Source: Atrichornis clamosus
Lineage: Eukaryota > Chordata > Aves > Passeriformes > Menuridae
Direction of reading: 5' to 3'
NCBI GenBank assembly: GCA_013400975.1
Contig: WBMZ01003286.1
Span: 180,972-244,971 of the forward strand
DNA length: 64,000 nt
Numbering within the stretch: position 1 is the first letter of the stretch; each line of letters opens with the position of its first letter. Shown here in pieces: positions 34,041 to 45,800 of the stretch. Under the pieces are notes generated by a model. The model did not search any database, was not told the DNA's origin, and was given only the letters and a program-made list of their open reading frames with translations. A program made the translations under genes and the position numbers.

Positions 34041-36997
34041 AAGGAGCTTTTTGTGGGGTAGGAGAGTGTGTTGTGTTTGGGGTGAGTGTTGATGTGACAG
34101 CAGTGAGTGTTTTGAGGGGTGCAGGTGGCTCAGGATCAGGAGGCTCTGTGAGCAGGGTACACCTGGAATGCTGCCTGCAGAGTGCTGGGGGGGCTTTTAT
34201 CCAGGTGAGGAGGTAGGTGGGCAGTCCCATGCCTTTTGGAAGTGTGCATCTTGGAGCAAACAAGTTTTGGGCAGAGTTCAAAGAGCTGCTGGACAGGAGG
34301 GTCTGGGGGTGTTCATGTCTGTGCTGCCCCAGCTGAGTGTGCAGGGTCCATTTCCACTCCCTCCAGCCTCAGGACAGGTAAAAACTGGGGAAGCAGGTCT
34401 GGAAAGCTGCAGTTTTTCTTGCATTCTTCCTTCTCTGCTCCCTTCTTCTGGAGCCCTGCAGAAAAAAAGGGAAGGCGAGAGAAGGTGGCAGGTGCCAGGG
34501 GAAGGCGTGCGGAGACACAGGAATTATCCAGCTCAAATAAATACCTTTCAAAAAGAGAGGAAAGAAAGAGAATTTTGCCCTTCTCCTCACCCCACGCCTC
34601 CCAAAATACCAAATCACCATGATTAAAAATTGACTCAAATGGACAAGCAGGCCCAGTAATTGATTGTGGCCTTTCATTCTTGCAGCCACACTTAATTAAC
34701 CTTTAGACTCAAATACCAAGCACTGGTTAGACAGAAAGGTGCAGGCAGGGAAGAAGACGACAGTGCCTGTTGGGAGGATCCTGGGCTGGAAGAAGTCCTT
34801 TGGGGTGGAGATGTCTGGATGATGCTCTGGGGAAGAGCAGGCTGTGCAATAACACAAGGCTTGGATTTGGAGGTTTAATTGCCTTTACCAGACTGTAGAA
34901 AGAAGAATAACCCCATCCCAGATTTTTTCCCCTCAATGTGTTCCAGTGCTGTTGCTGATATTTATTGCTCAGGACCATTGACAGGAGCTGACACCAAGTT
35001 GTGCTCAGCCGTTGGAAACCTCCGGGCTGAAAACTGCACTGGTGGGTTTGTCTTTGTGTGTTGAGTGTTACCTTGTAGTGGTGGGGGAGAAAAAATGCAA
35101 AACGTGTGGCAAGGAGTGCTAGAAATGGACTCTCAAGTAGTGAAAAGTGTTAGTTGAAGGATGCTTTTTTTCCCAGGGTGTTTCCTTTTAGATCAGCCTC
35201 CAGAACTAAAACAAAAACGTGGCAAGCAGGAATTCCTGTGACCTTTCCCATAGGGAAGGGTTCAAGGTCCACTACTGGGTGTGAGGATCCGAGAAGGTCA
35301 AGGATAAATGTCCTGCCACTGGGGCTGTGTGGGGCTGGGTCCTCCCGCAATATTATCTCCTTGGCGGCCCTTCCCAAGCCATTCCCGGAGGATCTGTGGG
35401 AGAGTGTACTTGGGTGGAAAATGAGTATTTTTATCTGTTTGAAGACCCGCCTGTCTCCCACACATACCCCTTTCCTTTCGGCCATGGATCCTGTGGTTTT
35501 ATGCTTGCGATCATTAATGCAGAGCTCCTGTGGCCTCCTTGCAGCACGAGTTGTCCCTGCCCCGTGCAGTGCAAACGTGCTTTGACCTGGAAAGCTGCTG
35601 CCAGCAGCAGATGGAGCAGACCTGCAGGCCCAGCTGGTCCGTGCCCTGCCAGGTGCTGTGGATGCTTTGGTTTTTTAAATGCTTTGGTTGAAAGAAACTT
35701 CGAGTCTGCTCTGGAACTGGGGATGTATCAGAGGAAACTTGGGGCGAGGCATCGAAATGTGTGCTCTAAATGAGGTGACTCATTTCAGAGGAGACAGGGA
35801 TAAACGATGAGGAGGCTCCGAGTGGTGGATCTAACAAAGGTGATGTGACTTTGATGGTGTAATATCAGTTCTGGTTTTTACATCAAGCATAAAAACAGAA
35901 GGGCTGATTTGGAGAGCACAGCTGAAAGCCAGAAGCGTGAATACAAAATACACGGCGTGATAAACAGGAAAGGTTCCTATAGGAACAGTGGCAGCTCTTG
36001 AATGTCCATGGGAAATCGTTTGCTTCCAGATATGTAAATGTCTGAGCATCCAGGAAGCTTGGTCCCAAATTTTTGGATAGGGCAGCCGATGGTTGAGCTT
36101 GGCTTGTACTTCAGCCTCTGTGGGCTTGGGCTGGGTCCTACCCGCAGCTCTTTCTGTATTCATCTCCCTTCGACCACGGGCCTCGGGAGGCTTGGAGACA
36201 AATTGCATTTGTGCATATCAGATGGAGACTTTGGGGGTTTGAGCAGGAATTCTCTGCCTTTTGTCTTTTATCATTAGGAGTCAGGGATGGAGGTGACAAC
36301 AGAGTCATGTATGAATGCAGAGTAAACAAAGCTGTGTGTGGGTGTGATGACATGTTTCTTTTGTCCATAATGTATTCATCCTCTGAGTGCTCCAGGGTTA
36401 TGCATTTAATTTGTTGTGCACTTGGCAGCTTGAGAAGTACTTAAGCATCCAGCTACCCTTGCCTAAAAATAACTGAAAAGCAATGAGTTGGGGTTTTTTT
36501 GTTCAGGACAAGGTTCAGGACAAGGAGACAAATGTGTTCTGCTAGCCAGGAATGCAGCACAATCCGGACAGGTCCACCATGGTGTTCTGGTTCTTTGGGT
36601 CTTATCTTCATCCCTTCCCCAGTTAGAAACAGCTCTGGCCACAAGCAGCTGTAGGGGAGGAAGAGTTGGTTGGTGGTTGAAGCACCAGCCCAGGATTTAT
36701 GTGATTTAGACTGAACCTCTCATTTTGCTGCTGTCTTTCTGTGTCATCTTAGTCTCTCTGCAGTCGTAATATCACCATTTCTGCACAGAGGGGTTGCAAG
36801 AGTAAATATATTAAAGATTGGGAGGCATTAAGGAGCTCTGGGAAGGCTCCTGCAGAACAAGAGAGCGTGCACTTGCAAATCTCAGTGGCTCAGAGGGTCG
36901 ACAAAAGCAGCCTCAAATATATTATTTTTAATATCTCATTATTTCTGAGTCAGCTGGAAGATTGTCCTTGACAGGGAAGGAGATCTGCCTTGTGAGG
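34041..36997. other. Non-coding stretch, no gene recognised
   Basis: Unique DNA. A 12-base direct repeat GTTCAGGACAAG sits at 36501-36525. AT-rich patches occur at 34620-34710 and 36905-36950. No transposon, RNA gene or convincing exon. Confidence 0.55.
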
Positions 36998-37296
36998 TCA
37001 TAGAACCACAGAATCCTTGGGGCTGGGAAAGACCTCCAAGCATCGAGTCCAACGTGTGACTGATCCCCACATTGTCAGCCAGACCAGAGCACTGAGTGCC
37101 ACGTGCAGTAAGTTCTTGAACACCTCCAGGCGTGGTTACTCCAACACCTGCTTGGGCAGCCCATTCCAATGCTTGACAACCTTTTCCGTGAAGAAATTCT
37201 TCCGGATGTCCACCCTGAGGTCCAGAGCAGTGGCCTTGATTTCCCTCGCTTTGTGCCGGTGTGTCCTGGCTCTGTCTCCTGTAAGAAGCAGGACCA
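36998..37296 (-). mobile_element. CR1 LINE 3' fragment, variant subfamily
   Basis: Plus strand starts TCATAGAACCACAGAATCC (reverse of the 3' tail), then GAAAGACCTCCAAGCATCGA, GGGCAGCCCATTCCAATGC and GTGAAGAAATTCTTCCGGAT. This wording matches a CR1 group distinct from the 'gcagccacagcttctctggg' copies elsewhere in the window. Truncated and without coding capacity. The 5' border is uncertain by tens of bases. Confidence 0.85.
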
Positions 37297-37739
37297 TATG
37301 AGTATCTCCAGCCCAAGGTAGGCCCTGTCCCCACAGTGCTGGCAGTGCAGGCTCTCTGTGGCACTCTTGACTGGGAAATTGAGGATTTTGTATTAGTCTG
37401 GATGCTTGGCACTCCTCAGAGTCAGGCTCAAGGTGCTGGTGCCCCCCATCATCTCCAGGTTGGTTCAGCTCAGCGATGCAGTGGGTGCTGCTGGGGAAGG
37501 AACTCAGCAGCACCCTTGGTGCTCACTTTAAGAGCTGCTCCTGGTCTGTATTTAGCAGCAGCACTGCTCAGCAGCAGGCTCTGAACCCTCACGGATGTGT
37601 TTGGCAGCTGATAACAGGGCTGAACTTTTTGTTTCAGATCCTACAGAAGTTTGGAGCTGAAAAACCTTGTGAGTCCAGGGTCTGGACCCCCAGGAAGATT
37701 AAAATTCCCTACCCCTACTTCGCAAAGGCACTGAGAGTC

Positions 37740-37920
37740 TGTCTGGCAAGACAGGTTCATTAACAAATTAATAGAATAATCAGCGGGGCTTTGTGTGCGT
37801 TTTGCAGATAAAAAACTGGTAACAGCGTTCTTTGGCTCTTTAATGGGCTGATAAGAGCCAACTATCTGCTCCATGGCGGGGCTAATCACAGAGATAACAG
37901 AGGTTAAATCAACTGCGGGC
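37740..37920. promoter_or_regulatory. Candidate enhancer with four GATA motifs
   Basis: WGATAR sites are at 37806-37811 (AGATAA), 37849-37854 (TGATAA), 37862-37867 (CTATCT, minus strand) and 37892-37897 (AGATAA), all within 92 bases. The left part has TTCATTAACAAATTAATAG. Four canonical sites in so short a repeat-free block is notable. Binding and activity are not shown. Confidence 0.45.
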
Positions 37921-38172
37921 GCTGGCGAGGGGCCGCGCAGAGGCGGGGATGGATGGAGGTGGGAGCTCAGGGGTTTTAAACACGATGAAAGGGAATAGCA
38001 GCAAAGTGAGGGAAGGGAGAAAACCAGGCGCCAGCTCCGTGAATATTTTTAGGAGCACTGTGAGAAGCCCAGGAGGGCTGAGCCTTTGGGAGGCTGGTGC
38101 AGAGAAGTGGCTGGTTGGGGTGTAGGGAGCTCCATCTGCTCTTGGGTCTTTCCATGGGGATTTGGACAAGGA

Positions 38173-38331
38173 ACAGAGAAGCTGTGGCTGCCCCATCCCT
38201 GGAAGTGTTCAAGGCCAGGTTGGACAGGGCTGGGGTAGTGGAAGGTGTCCCTGCCCGTGGCAGGGGGTGGAACGAGATGACCCTTAAGGTCCTTCCGACT
38301 CAAAGCATTCCATGACTGTTATTCTATGAAA
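38173..38331 (+). mobile_element. CR1 LINE 3' fragment
   Basis: Starts ACAGAGAAGCTGTGGCTGCC, continues GGAAGTGTTCAAGGCCAGG and GTGGAAGGTGTCCCTGCCCG, and ends CATGACTGTTATTCTATGAA. A short 5'-truncated copy close to the main CR1 consensus. Confidence 0.95.
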
Positions 38332-39897
38332 GTGGTTGCCAGCACTTTCTCTCTATGATAAGAAGCTGGGAACACTGGGGTATGTGTGTCTTAGGAGTCC
38401 AGCAGGGAAGAATGGGCTGTGTGCAGCTTCCAGGCTGGTGCAGCAAAGCCAAGGCACTTCATGGCCAATGGTCCCACCACCAGAAGTCTGTGCAGAGCCA
38501 GGCATGAGCCTTTCTAGGAGGATTTCAAGCTCCATCTTAACACCAAACTCCCCCTAGCCATGCTCAGCAGCTCTCCTGCCTGGCATTCCAGCCCAGCATC
38601 CTCCTCGCTGCACCCGGGGGCCCAAACACAGCAGGAATGAGTGGCAGGTGGAGGAGGCCGGGTTGGGCAGCGCTTCCAATCCCTTTCAAATCCAGGAGTC
38701 TCCTGGCTTTTCCGAACAAAGCCCACAGCCTATCTCCTCTCTGCAGGCCTTCTGCACCTGCGACTTGCAGCAAGTGGGAGCAGCCCTCGGGTTTGCAGGC
38801 GGCAGGGCTGCGTGCACACGGTGGCTTTCGCAGAAGTGTCGTTTTACCTTCATAAATTACAAACGTGCGTGCTGAAATATTGATGGTGATACGTGAGGGA
38901 TCCTTGGGCTTGCCTCAGGAATGCAGCAGCCTAGAGCAATCAGGATTCAGGGCTTGTTTTGCTTTCTGAAGCCCCTTCCGTGGAGGTTTTGAGGTGCATC
39001 TGGCGTCCAGGGACCTCTACTCGTGTGTCATGCCAAGGGCGGAGGGTTTGTCCTTGCATCACTTCCCCAGGAGCAGGCTGTGGAAAGTGGCCATCGGGGC
39101 TGCCATGGGTAGCATTTGGCTCTGTCTTTCCCTGAAGGACTATTAATTTATACAATATTTGCTTTGTTAAAGGAAGGACATTGTCAGGCAGCTTTCAAGT
39201 GATGTGTGAAAGTGACTCTAATAAGACGTTCAGGGGAAGCCTGCAGGCAGCCCCGCCTCTCCGCCAAACTTCTCCAGGTCTTTTTTTGAAAGGAGCAGCA
39301 GCAACCTTGATCTTCCTCTCCTCCTCCTCCTCTTCTACTAGTGGAGGCACTTGCTGCAAACTCCTGTGGCGCGGGGAGCCGGGGGTGGAGGCGCCGGGCA
39401 GAGCGGGAGGGCCGGGAGCCGGGCTCCGTGGATAATTGCATGTGTCTGACTGCCAGGGAAGAGAAACGAGGAGGAGATGTCACGGAGGGGTGGGAGTTTT
39501 CTTTGGAGAAGCAGCTGCAGCTCTGGGCTGGTGCTTGGCTAATCAGTGCAGTGTGGAAGAGACTGTAAATGAGACCTGGATCTTCCTCTCCAAAGCCTTG
39601 TGGGCACCCTCCAAAGGGGATGTGCTCACAGCGTCCTTTGGATGGAAAAGGATGGTGAACCCCAGTGTGCCATCACCACCAGCGTGTCCTACTCAGGCTC
39701 TGGCTGCCGTTTTGAGGGATTTTGGCCTACCTGGGGCCTCCCTGCCATCCCTTCCACAGTGTGCAAGTTAAACAGATGTAATCACTACTGCCGTGCACCA
39801 CCTTTCTCCACGGGACAGCCCTCAGTGTGCGTGGCTCTCCCCTTACTTATCCACAGCAGCCACGTGTTTGCCATCTTCTCCAATGCCAGGGTGAAGG
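38332..39897. other. Non-coding stretch with a small CpG-rich patch
   Basis: Unique DNA. A pyrimidine tract lies at 39312-39338 and a GC-rich, CpG-bearing patch at 39360-39430 (GCGCGGGGAGCCGGGGG, GGCCGGGAGCCGGGCTCCG). An AT-rich patch is at 39140-39175. No exon recognised. Confidence 0.45.
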
Positions 39898-39959
39898 TTT
39901 GGGATTATTTAATGTACTTCTTACTGGGTTTGGGATTATTTCATATACTTCCCCTTGGG
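39898..39959. repeat. 31-bp tandem duplication
   Basis: Two adjacent 31-base units at 39898-39928 and 39929-39959, both opening TTTGGGATTATTT and closing with GGG, differ at several positions. A local duplication older than the one at 18171. Confidence 0.88.
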
Positions 39960-40739
39960 CTACAAGGGAAAGCCAAAAAAAGCCCCAAATTAAAGCAACT
40001 TGTGGTCAGGTGTCGGGATCAGCGTGTGCAACCCTGGGATTTAAATCTGTGTGTGTAAACCTTCCCAGGTAAATGGTGTTTTCAGGAAATTTTTAAATTG
40101 TTTTTGTAAATATTGAAGGAGTTAAGTATTGATTAATTAACTAATACTGTGTGCTGCTATCCCACCTTTCATCCCAGAAACTCTAATCCCATTACAGATG
40201 TTAACGAAGGGTGAACACAGGGTGATTTGCGTGGTGAAGAGGTAAACTGAGGCACAGGGTCCAAGCTCAGCCAAGCCAGGCTCACAGAGCTCTGCCTCCT
40301 TTTCCTCCTCCCATTTCCACTGTCAATCCCAAAGGGCTGGAGGCCCCCAACAGGCTGGGACCGAGCAGGACTGTTAATAAAACATCAAACTCATTAGAAT
40401 CTAAAGAGAGAACAGAAATGGGAGTTAAAAGGCGATCCCATGGCTCTCCTCCCTCCATCCCCAGAGGGATCTTTGCACCCCGGGGGGATGTGAAACTGTG
40501 GGAGGGACTTTTAGGAAGTTCTGGCAAGTGGGAGGAAAGAAAAAAAAAGGAATAACTACAACTAGAAGGCTCAAGAAGGTGAGTGAGGAGCCCAGTTTCT
40601 GCACAGGGCAGTGGTGTCAAGGTGCCACCTGGTAGACCAGAGCAATCTCTTAATTTGGGGTAAGGAGCCTTGACACAAACTGTCAGTGACAAACTGCCTT
40701 TTTTTTCCCTTTTTAAAATTTTTTAAGGGTTCTGGGGCT
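39960..40739. other. Non-coding stretch, possible minus-strand MIR trace
   Basis: Around 40185-40300 the order ATCCCATTACAGATG, then GAGGTAAACTGAGGCACAGG and a later CTCAGCCAAG, follows the minus-strand MIR layout with an insertion of about 40 bases. Suggestive only. GATTAATTAACTAAT lies at 40130-40144. No gene recognised. Confidence 0.4.
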
Positions 40740-41245
40740 GTTGGGAGGCTTAATTAATTAGTTAAGATGTTTTCCACTGTTATTGTGCCTCCCCTCAAAG
40801 GCTTCTGACAGTAAATTCTCATCAAGTGGAAGATCTAATAAGTGCCAATTATTGAAGTTTGCTAATTGCCAGCTAATAATAATGCTGATTAATAATGCTT
40901 TTAACACCACTGTTGATTTCAAATGTGGGCACATGTGCCACAGCACCATTGATTTAAATTGTCATTTCTTCTTCTTTGTGGCTAATTGGGGTAAAAATCA
41001 GGTCGGTGGCATTTTTTTGTCCAAAGAGCACGTTGTTGTAACCCTGGAAAAACCTGCGAAGTTTTTAAGGGAGAGATTAAAAATAAAGGAATAAGCTCGG
41101 GAGGATAATGCATTGCAGAGAAGCGGTTCGTTCATTTCCTTGACAAGTGTAATTTAATTTTAATTATTTATGATTCTTCATAGCCCGCTAGAAAATGTTC
41201 TGTAGGATATTTTGTAAAACTAATGAAGTCTTAGTAATAGGAGAC
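40740..41245. promoter_or_regulatory. Candidate conserved non-coding elements (two adjacent AT-rich blocks)
   Basis: Block one (40750-40960) has TTAATTAATTAG at 40750-40761, an NKX2-type TCAAGTG at 40822-40828, GCTAATTGCC and GATTAATAATGC. Block two (41100-41240) has GATAATGCATTG, a second CAAGTG, and TTAATTTTAATTATTTATG. Repeat-free. The motifs are seen; regulatory role is inference. Confidence 0.4.
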
Positions 41246-41889
41246 CTAACTCGAGCCCTGCACGGAGCCGCGGGAAGATGCAGCTTGTCTCTCTCCTTCT
41301 GATTAATCCATATCAGACCAGGGATGTTTTGCATGATTATCCTTCAGGAATCCCACCCAGGTGGGGATGCTGCTGCTCTGGTTGTGTGGGAATTGGATCC
41401 TGGTTTTGCTGTAAAACTTTTTCCTTTCGGAGCTGTAGTGATGGGACGCTTCAGTGAGAGGGGAGTCTTGCCCTCATTAGAGCATCCCACGCCGCCCCAT
41501 GGGCTTTGTGATCCCAGTGGATTGATTATAAAGTGGGTTTTCCCTCTGAATTATTCCTACTTTGATTTCTGCCCCTAAATGGCCCAGGGGGTAAGGAAAC
41601 ACGGAGCAAGGAGGGGAGGCACCCTGCTTTGAAATTCCCCAAAGGAGAACAAAAGTGTGTTCTTCCTGCGGCAGCGCGCTCGGGGTTTGGGATGGGCGCA
41701 GGATGCCGGCATTCCCGGCATTCCCGGCCCCTGCGGATGGATCCACTGGGCAGGCATGCCCACAACAGCATGGGGCCTTGAGTGGAAACCTAAATTTAAA
41801 TGTTAAAAAGCTTTTGTTCATTACTGATGGCATTTCCTCCCCCTCCCCATTTGTCACTTGGAGCGGAGCTGTGACTCTTTTAATATCAA
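41246..41889. other. Non-coding stretch, nothing recognised
   Basis: Unique sequence apart from a short CATTCCCGG duplication at about 41709-41727. No exon or transposon recognised. Confidence 0.5.
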
Positions 41890-42060
41890 ACAAATAATAA
41901 GCTCCCTCTAAAGTGATTTTTCTGACAAGGAGCTCAATATATTAAACTTTATCTATATTTTAATAGCCAATTTCACACCAAACTGCCTTCTTAATAATGT
42001 ATTTACCACCTGGGGATATTATTCCAACCCATCTGGAAAGAATTGGAAATTAACTGTCCC
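41890..42060. promoter_or_regulatory. Candidate conserved non-coding element
   Basis: AT-rich block with CAAATAATAAGC, CAATATATTAAAC, TATATTTTAATAGCC, a T-box-like TTCACACC at about 41972-41979, and TTAATAATGTATTTACC ending in a forkhead-like core. No transposon text. Confidence 0.37.
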
Positions 42061-42722
42061 TAAACTGAGTCTGTGTGTGCTTTAGATGCAGTGGAGATAA
42101 CAGTGGTGTCATTCCTAGGGGAAGTGGGGGAGGAAGCTCATCATGCACCGAGCAAAATGTCAGCAGCAAAGGCAATAGCTGGCGGGGAAACGAGTGCTCC
42201 CCTCCTTGCAACCGAAAGCCCAGCCCCAGCCCACCTCTGGAATATTCAGCCTCTCCCGGGAAGAGCCGAGAGCACCTCAAGGGCCTCTTCTGTGCTGTAA
42301 GGGCAGAGGGGTTTGTTTTCCAAGGATGCAGCATGGATGCAGGGCTCGGGGGAATGGCAGCATCATGCCTGAGCTGCTGCTGGTCGCCTGCTGCTGTGGA
42401 ATCAGTGGGCACCCAAAGGAGGGGGAAAAGTTGTGTTTTCCCAAGCTGGTACTGCTGATGGGAATTTACCTGGTCAGGCAGCGTATTTAACTCGCTCTGG
42501 TTTGGAGTGGTTCTCTCTGGATCCCATCTGAATCAACACGGAAGCCTGGGAAGATTGCAGCCTCCCCTCTCCGTGTGTAGGTGTGTGTTTGGAAAATACC
42601 ACTTTGTTTGGTCTAAGCTGTAGATATAATTATGGTTACTATTCGTTTGCTTCCCACAGTTTCAAGGGGTTGGACAATTCAGCTCCCCTGGCATTTGGTT
42701 CTGTGTGACAAAACATGGGATG

Positions 42723-42945
42723 ATCCAAGCTCCATCCAGCCTGATCTTGAACAGGGATGGGGCAGCCACAGCTTCTTTGGGCAATCTGTGCCAGGGCCTC
42801 TGCGCCCTCACAGGGAAGAATTTCTTCCCAATATCCCATCTAAACCTACTCTCTGTCAGTTTGATCCATTCCCCTTGTTCTGGCACTACAGTTCTCAATA
42901 GAGACCCTCTTCAGGTTCCTTAGAGAGTCCCGTCAGATTCTGGAA
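42723..42945 (-). mobile_element. CR1 LINE internal/3' fragment
   Basis: Plus strand reads TCCATCCAGCCTGATCTTGA, GATGGGGCAGCCACAGCTTC, GGGAAGAATTTCTTCCCAAT, CCATTCCCCTTGTTCTGGCA, and CCCTCTTCAGGTTCCTTAG. That is the reverse complement of CR1 upstream of its last ~100 bases; the 3' end itself is missing, so this copy is truncated at both ends. Confidence 0.92.
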
Positions 42946-44639
42946 GGAATTTTGACTGTGTTTCTTATCAAATATAAGCCTATCAAGGTCTCTCCAGGTG
43001 ATATTACTCATTCCTGGCTGTACAGAGCATCCCTTGCAGGTATGGCATTGCTGGGACATCCAGTCCAAGCCGGAACTGAACTTTCCTTTTTGCCCTCAGC
43101 AAAAGGCCCTTCCCAAGCATCCCGGGTGTGTTTGCTGGGAAGGACTGGCTGTGGGGTCAGGGCTGTTGGTTTTTATGCCAGACCTGGTCTTGCATCACTT
43201 GGTGATGGCTGATAAAAGGTTCACAGAGCACAGATGCTTTCTGCCAGCATCCTCAGGGATGCACAGGCCTCCCTCAAACCGCTCTCCTCAGCAGAAAAAT
43301 TCAGAAGAATTCCATTGTTTCCAAGTTTTGCTTGAATGTGGCTGTGTTTGGAGGTTTGTTTTTGTTATTCATAAATTTCTACGAGACGACACTCGCACCA
43401 AAGCAGATTAATCCTCGCAGTGTTTCCTTTTGTTTTAAAAATAATTAAGGGCAGCTGCTACTTAAAGTCAACTAAAACATCCCAGTTTCAGATTAAAGTG
43501 CCTTGTGTTTGTTGTTGTAATGAAGTAGTTTGACACGGAGATGAAAGTCTCTGCTGTTTGTGTTGTAAAAACTGGTTTTGACGCCATTTTTGAGCAATGT
43601 CAAACTGTTTCCTTACATTTTGAACAAGACACGCTTTGATCTAAGGGAGGAAAAAAAAACCCCAAGATGTTTCAATCAGAATGGAAAAGCAGCAGCCCTT
43701 AATGATTTTAAAATAGGATCAAATGTTTCAATCATTATGTTATGTCACATAATGACACCCTCGTAGCTGTGCTGTGTGATGCTCAGCGTTGCATTTAGCA
43801 TTGGGAAATGTTGTAGAAATAATTCAAAATAATCTAAAATGCTGAAATGAAACAGTGAAATTGCAAAGTGACTCCTTAAAGCGTCAAAGGAAAATTCTGG
43901 TTTCTGGCAGTTTCGGAGTTGCTGAGCTCATTGGAAGAAAGTGTGCGGGTGCTTTTAGGTCTTTTCATTCCAAATCTGAACAAAAACAAAGCGTGGAAGA
44001 GTTGAAAGCGCCGTGTGAAATGGAAATTCTCCAAATCGACCCATTTTAGCTATGATCCAGTATTGCTCCAGTGCGAGGGGAAGCACTGGGGAGGAGGAGG
44101 AAGAGGAGAAGGAGGAGTGGCAGGCCCTGCAGAGCAGGGCTGAGTTGGTTTTGGATGGGATTGGGAAGCAGTGAGGTGTTTGTGCATCCCTGGGCCAAAC
44201 CAGGTGGGTGCCAAACCAGGTGGATTTGGGTACCTTCGCTTTTGGCTGCTTTTGCCATTTCCCGGTGGAGCTGCCAGGAGGGAAGAGATGAAGGCAACAG
44301 GGTGCAGGTTTCCTTCCCGTGTGGTTCAAAGGGCTTGATGCCGTGGTACCCAGGTCTTTGGATGTTGGGAGCAGGGGAGTGAGGGCCACCTCTGCGGTCC
44401 CCAGATCATGAGCTGAGCACGGTGACTGCGCGTGGCAGCCGGGTCAAGGAGGAGAGGGGGTGGAAAGGCTGCTGCGATCCTGCAAGGGGAGGATATGAGC
44501 ACTGACAGTTACCTGGGGACCCGGAGATACCAGAATCCCTAACTTAATCAGACAGATAACGGGAGCAGCTAGAGATGAGGCAGGAGCAGGAACCGCCGAA
44601 CAATAGGAGCCAGCCCCCCCGGGCCCTCGTGCTGCGACT
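42946..44639. other. Non-coding stretch, nothing definite
   Basis: AT-rich between about 43,400 and 44,050, with ordinary unique sequence. A polypurine run (GAGGAGGAGGAAGAGG type) spans 44088-44117, and a 16-base direct repeat GCCAAACCAGGTGGRT is at 44194-44225. No exon recognised. Confidence 0.5.
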
Positions 44640-44725
44640 GAGATAATAAACTATATAAAAATCTGTCACTGTGCGATAAGTGATGAATTAGAATCAATTA
44701 TATGTTTAAAATAATAGACCTCCCC
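44640..44725. promoter_or_regulatory. Short AT-rich candidate conserved block
   Basis: GATAATAAACTATATAAAA, GTGCGATAAGTGATGAATTAG, and ATCAATTATATG lie between GC-rich flanks. TATATAAAA resembles a TATA box but no exon or initiator context is apparent downstream. Confidence 0.3.
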
Positions 44726-45404
44726 GTGCTGTTACTCTCCAGAACGGTGATGACTCCTGCCCGGGCTTGGCAGCGCTGGTGGCACTTGCTGGCTCTGTCA
44801 CCATCGGGGCTGGGACACCTCGTGCTGGCGGCTTTGTGACGCCAGGGAGCTCGGCGTGGTGGCAGTCGAAATCAAAAGTGACAGCTGAGATTTTGGCATT
44901 TAATTTTGCATCTCCTCTTGGTCCCAGCAGAGCCACGCGTGGTGTGTGGATGCAGCCAGCTGATGCCATGCCTGGTGCAGCGATCTCCAGCCCGCTGCTC
45001 CTCGTTATCTGTGGTTTTTAGAGAATTACCATTTTCCCTGCATTATCGGGGCTTCATGTGCGTGGCCTTTCTGCTGCTCCCTGCCTGGAGCAGCTATTTC
45101 CGAGCAGCTGAGTGCTGTTCTGCTAAATAACACTGCTTGAGTGTGGTTTTCCTCTCCCTCAAATGCCAGGAGGACGGGCAAAGGTGTGAAAATGCAAGAT
45201 TAACCCCGCGAATCACCCATCAAGTGATGCGTGTGTTTGTGAGCACTGGGCTGGCAGGAGGCAGAGGATCCCGACTGGATTGCCCTGTTAATACATGTTG
45301 GATGTGGTGGTCAGCAAATATTCCCAACAAAGCTCTTGTAGGGCGGTGGGATGAGTGTGCCTGTCCAGCACAGTACTAAGTCTGGATTTGAAGCAGAGAT
45401 ATTG
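44726..45404. other. Non-coding stretch, nothing recognised
   Basis: Unique sequence without recognisable repeat or exon. Confidence 0.5.
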
Positions 45405-45570
45405 TCCAGAGAAGCTGTGGCTGCCCCGTCCCTGGAAGTGTCCGAGACCAGGTTGGACAGGGCTTGGAGCAACCTGGGATAGTGGAAGATGTCCCTGCCC
45501 ATGGCAGGGGGCAGAATATGATGAGCTTTAAAGTCTATTCCAACCCAAGCCATTCTGGAATTCTGTGATA
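45405..45570 (+). mobile_element. CR1 LINE 3' fragment
   Basis: Begins CCAGAGAAGCTGTGGCTGCC, includes GGTTGGACAGGGCTTGGAGC and GTGGAAGATGTCCCTGCCC, and ends GGAATTCTGTGATA, a decayed ATTCTATGA tail. A standard 5'-truncated copy. Confidence 0.94.
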
Positions 45571-45679
45571 TTTGGTCTTTTCACTGTGCTGCTTCCAAAG
45601 GGGCTCAGGAGAAGGACCGGGGCTTGGAGGAACATCTCACCTGCAGCTGGTGGCTGTGTCTGTGAATTGCTCTGCTTGG

Positions 45680-45800
45680 GAGTTGGACTGGATGACCTTT
45701 AAGGATCCCTTCCAACCTAAGGTTGGACTTGATCTTGGAGGTCTTTTCCAACTTTAATGATTCTATCATTCTTTGACTCTAAACCGTGATTCTGTGATCA
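45680..45800 (+). mobile_element. Two further CR1 3' tails in tandem
   Basis: GAGTTGGACTGGATGACC...CCTTCCAACCTAA (45680-45720) is one CR1 3' end. It runs directly into GGTTGGACTTGATCTTGGAG...TTCCAACTTTAATGATTCT (45721-45770), a second and different 3' end, followed by a decayed GATTCTGTGATC. With the copy ending at 45570 this makes three CR1 3' termini within about 400 bases. Confidence 0.8.

Noticed and set aside
44640..44725. TATATAAAA as a promoter TATA box
   Set aside because: No initiator, CpG island or exon downstream; it sits in general AT-rich sequence.
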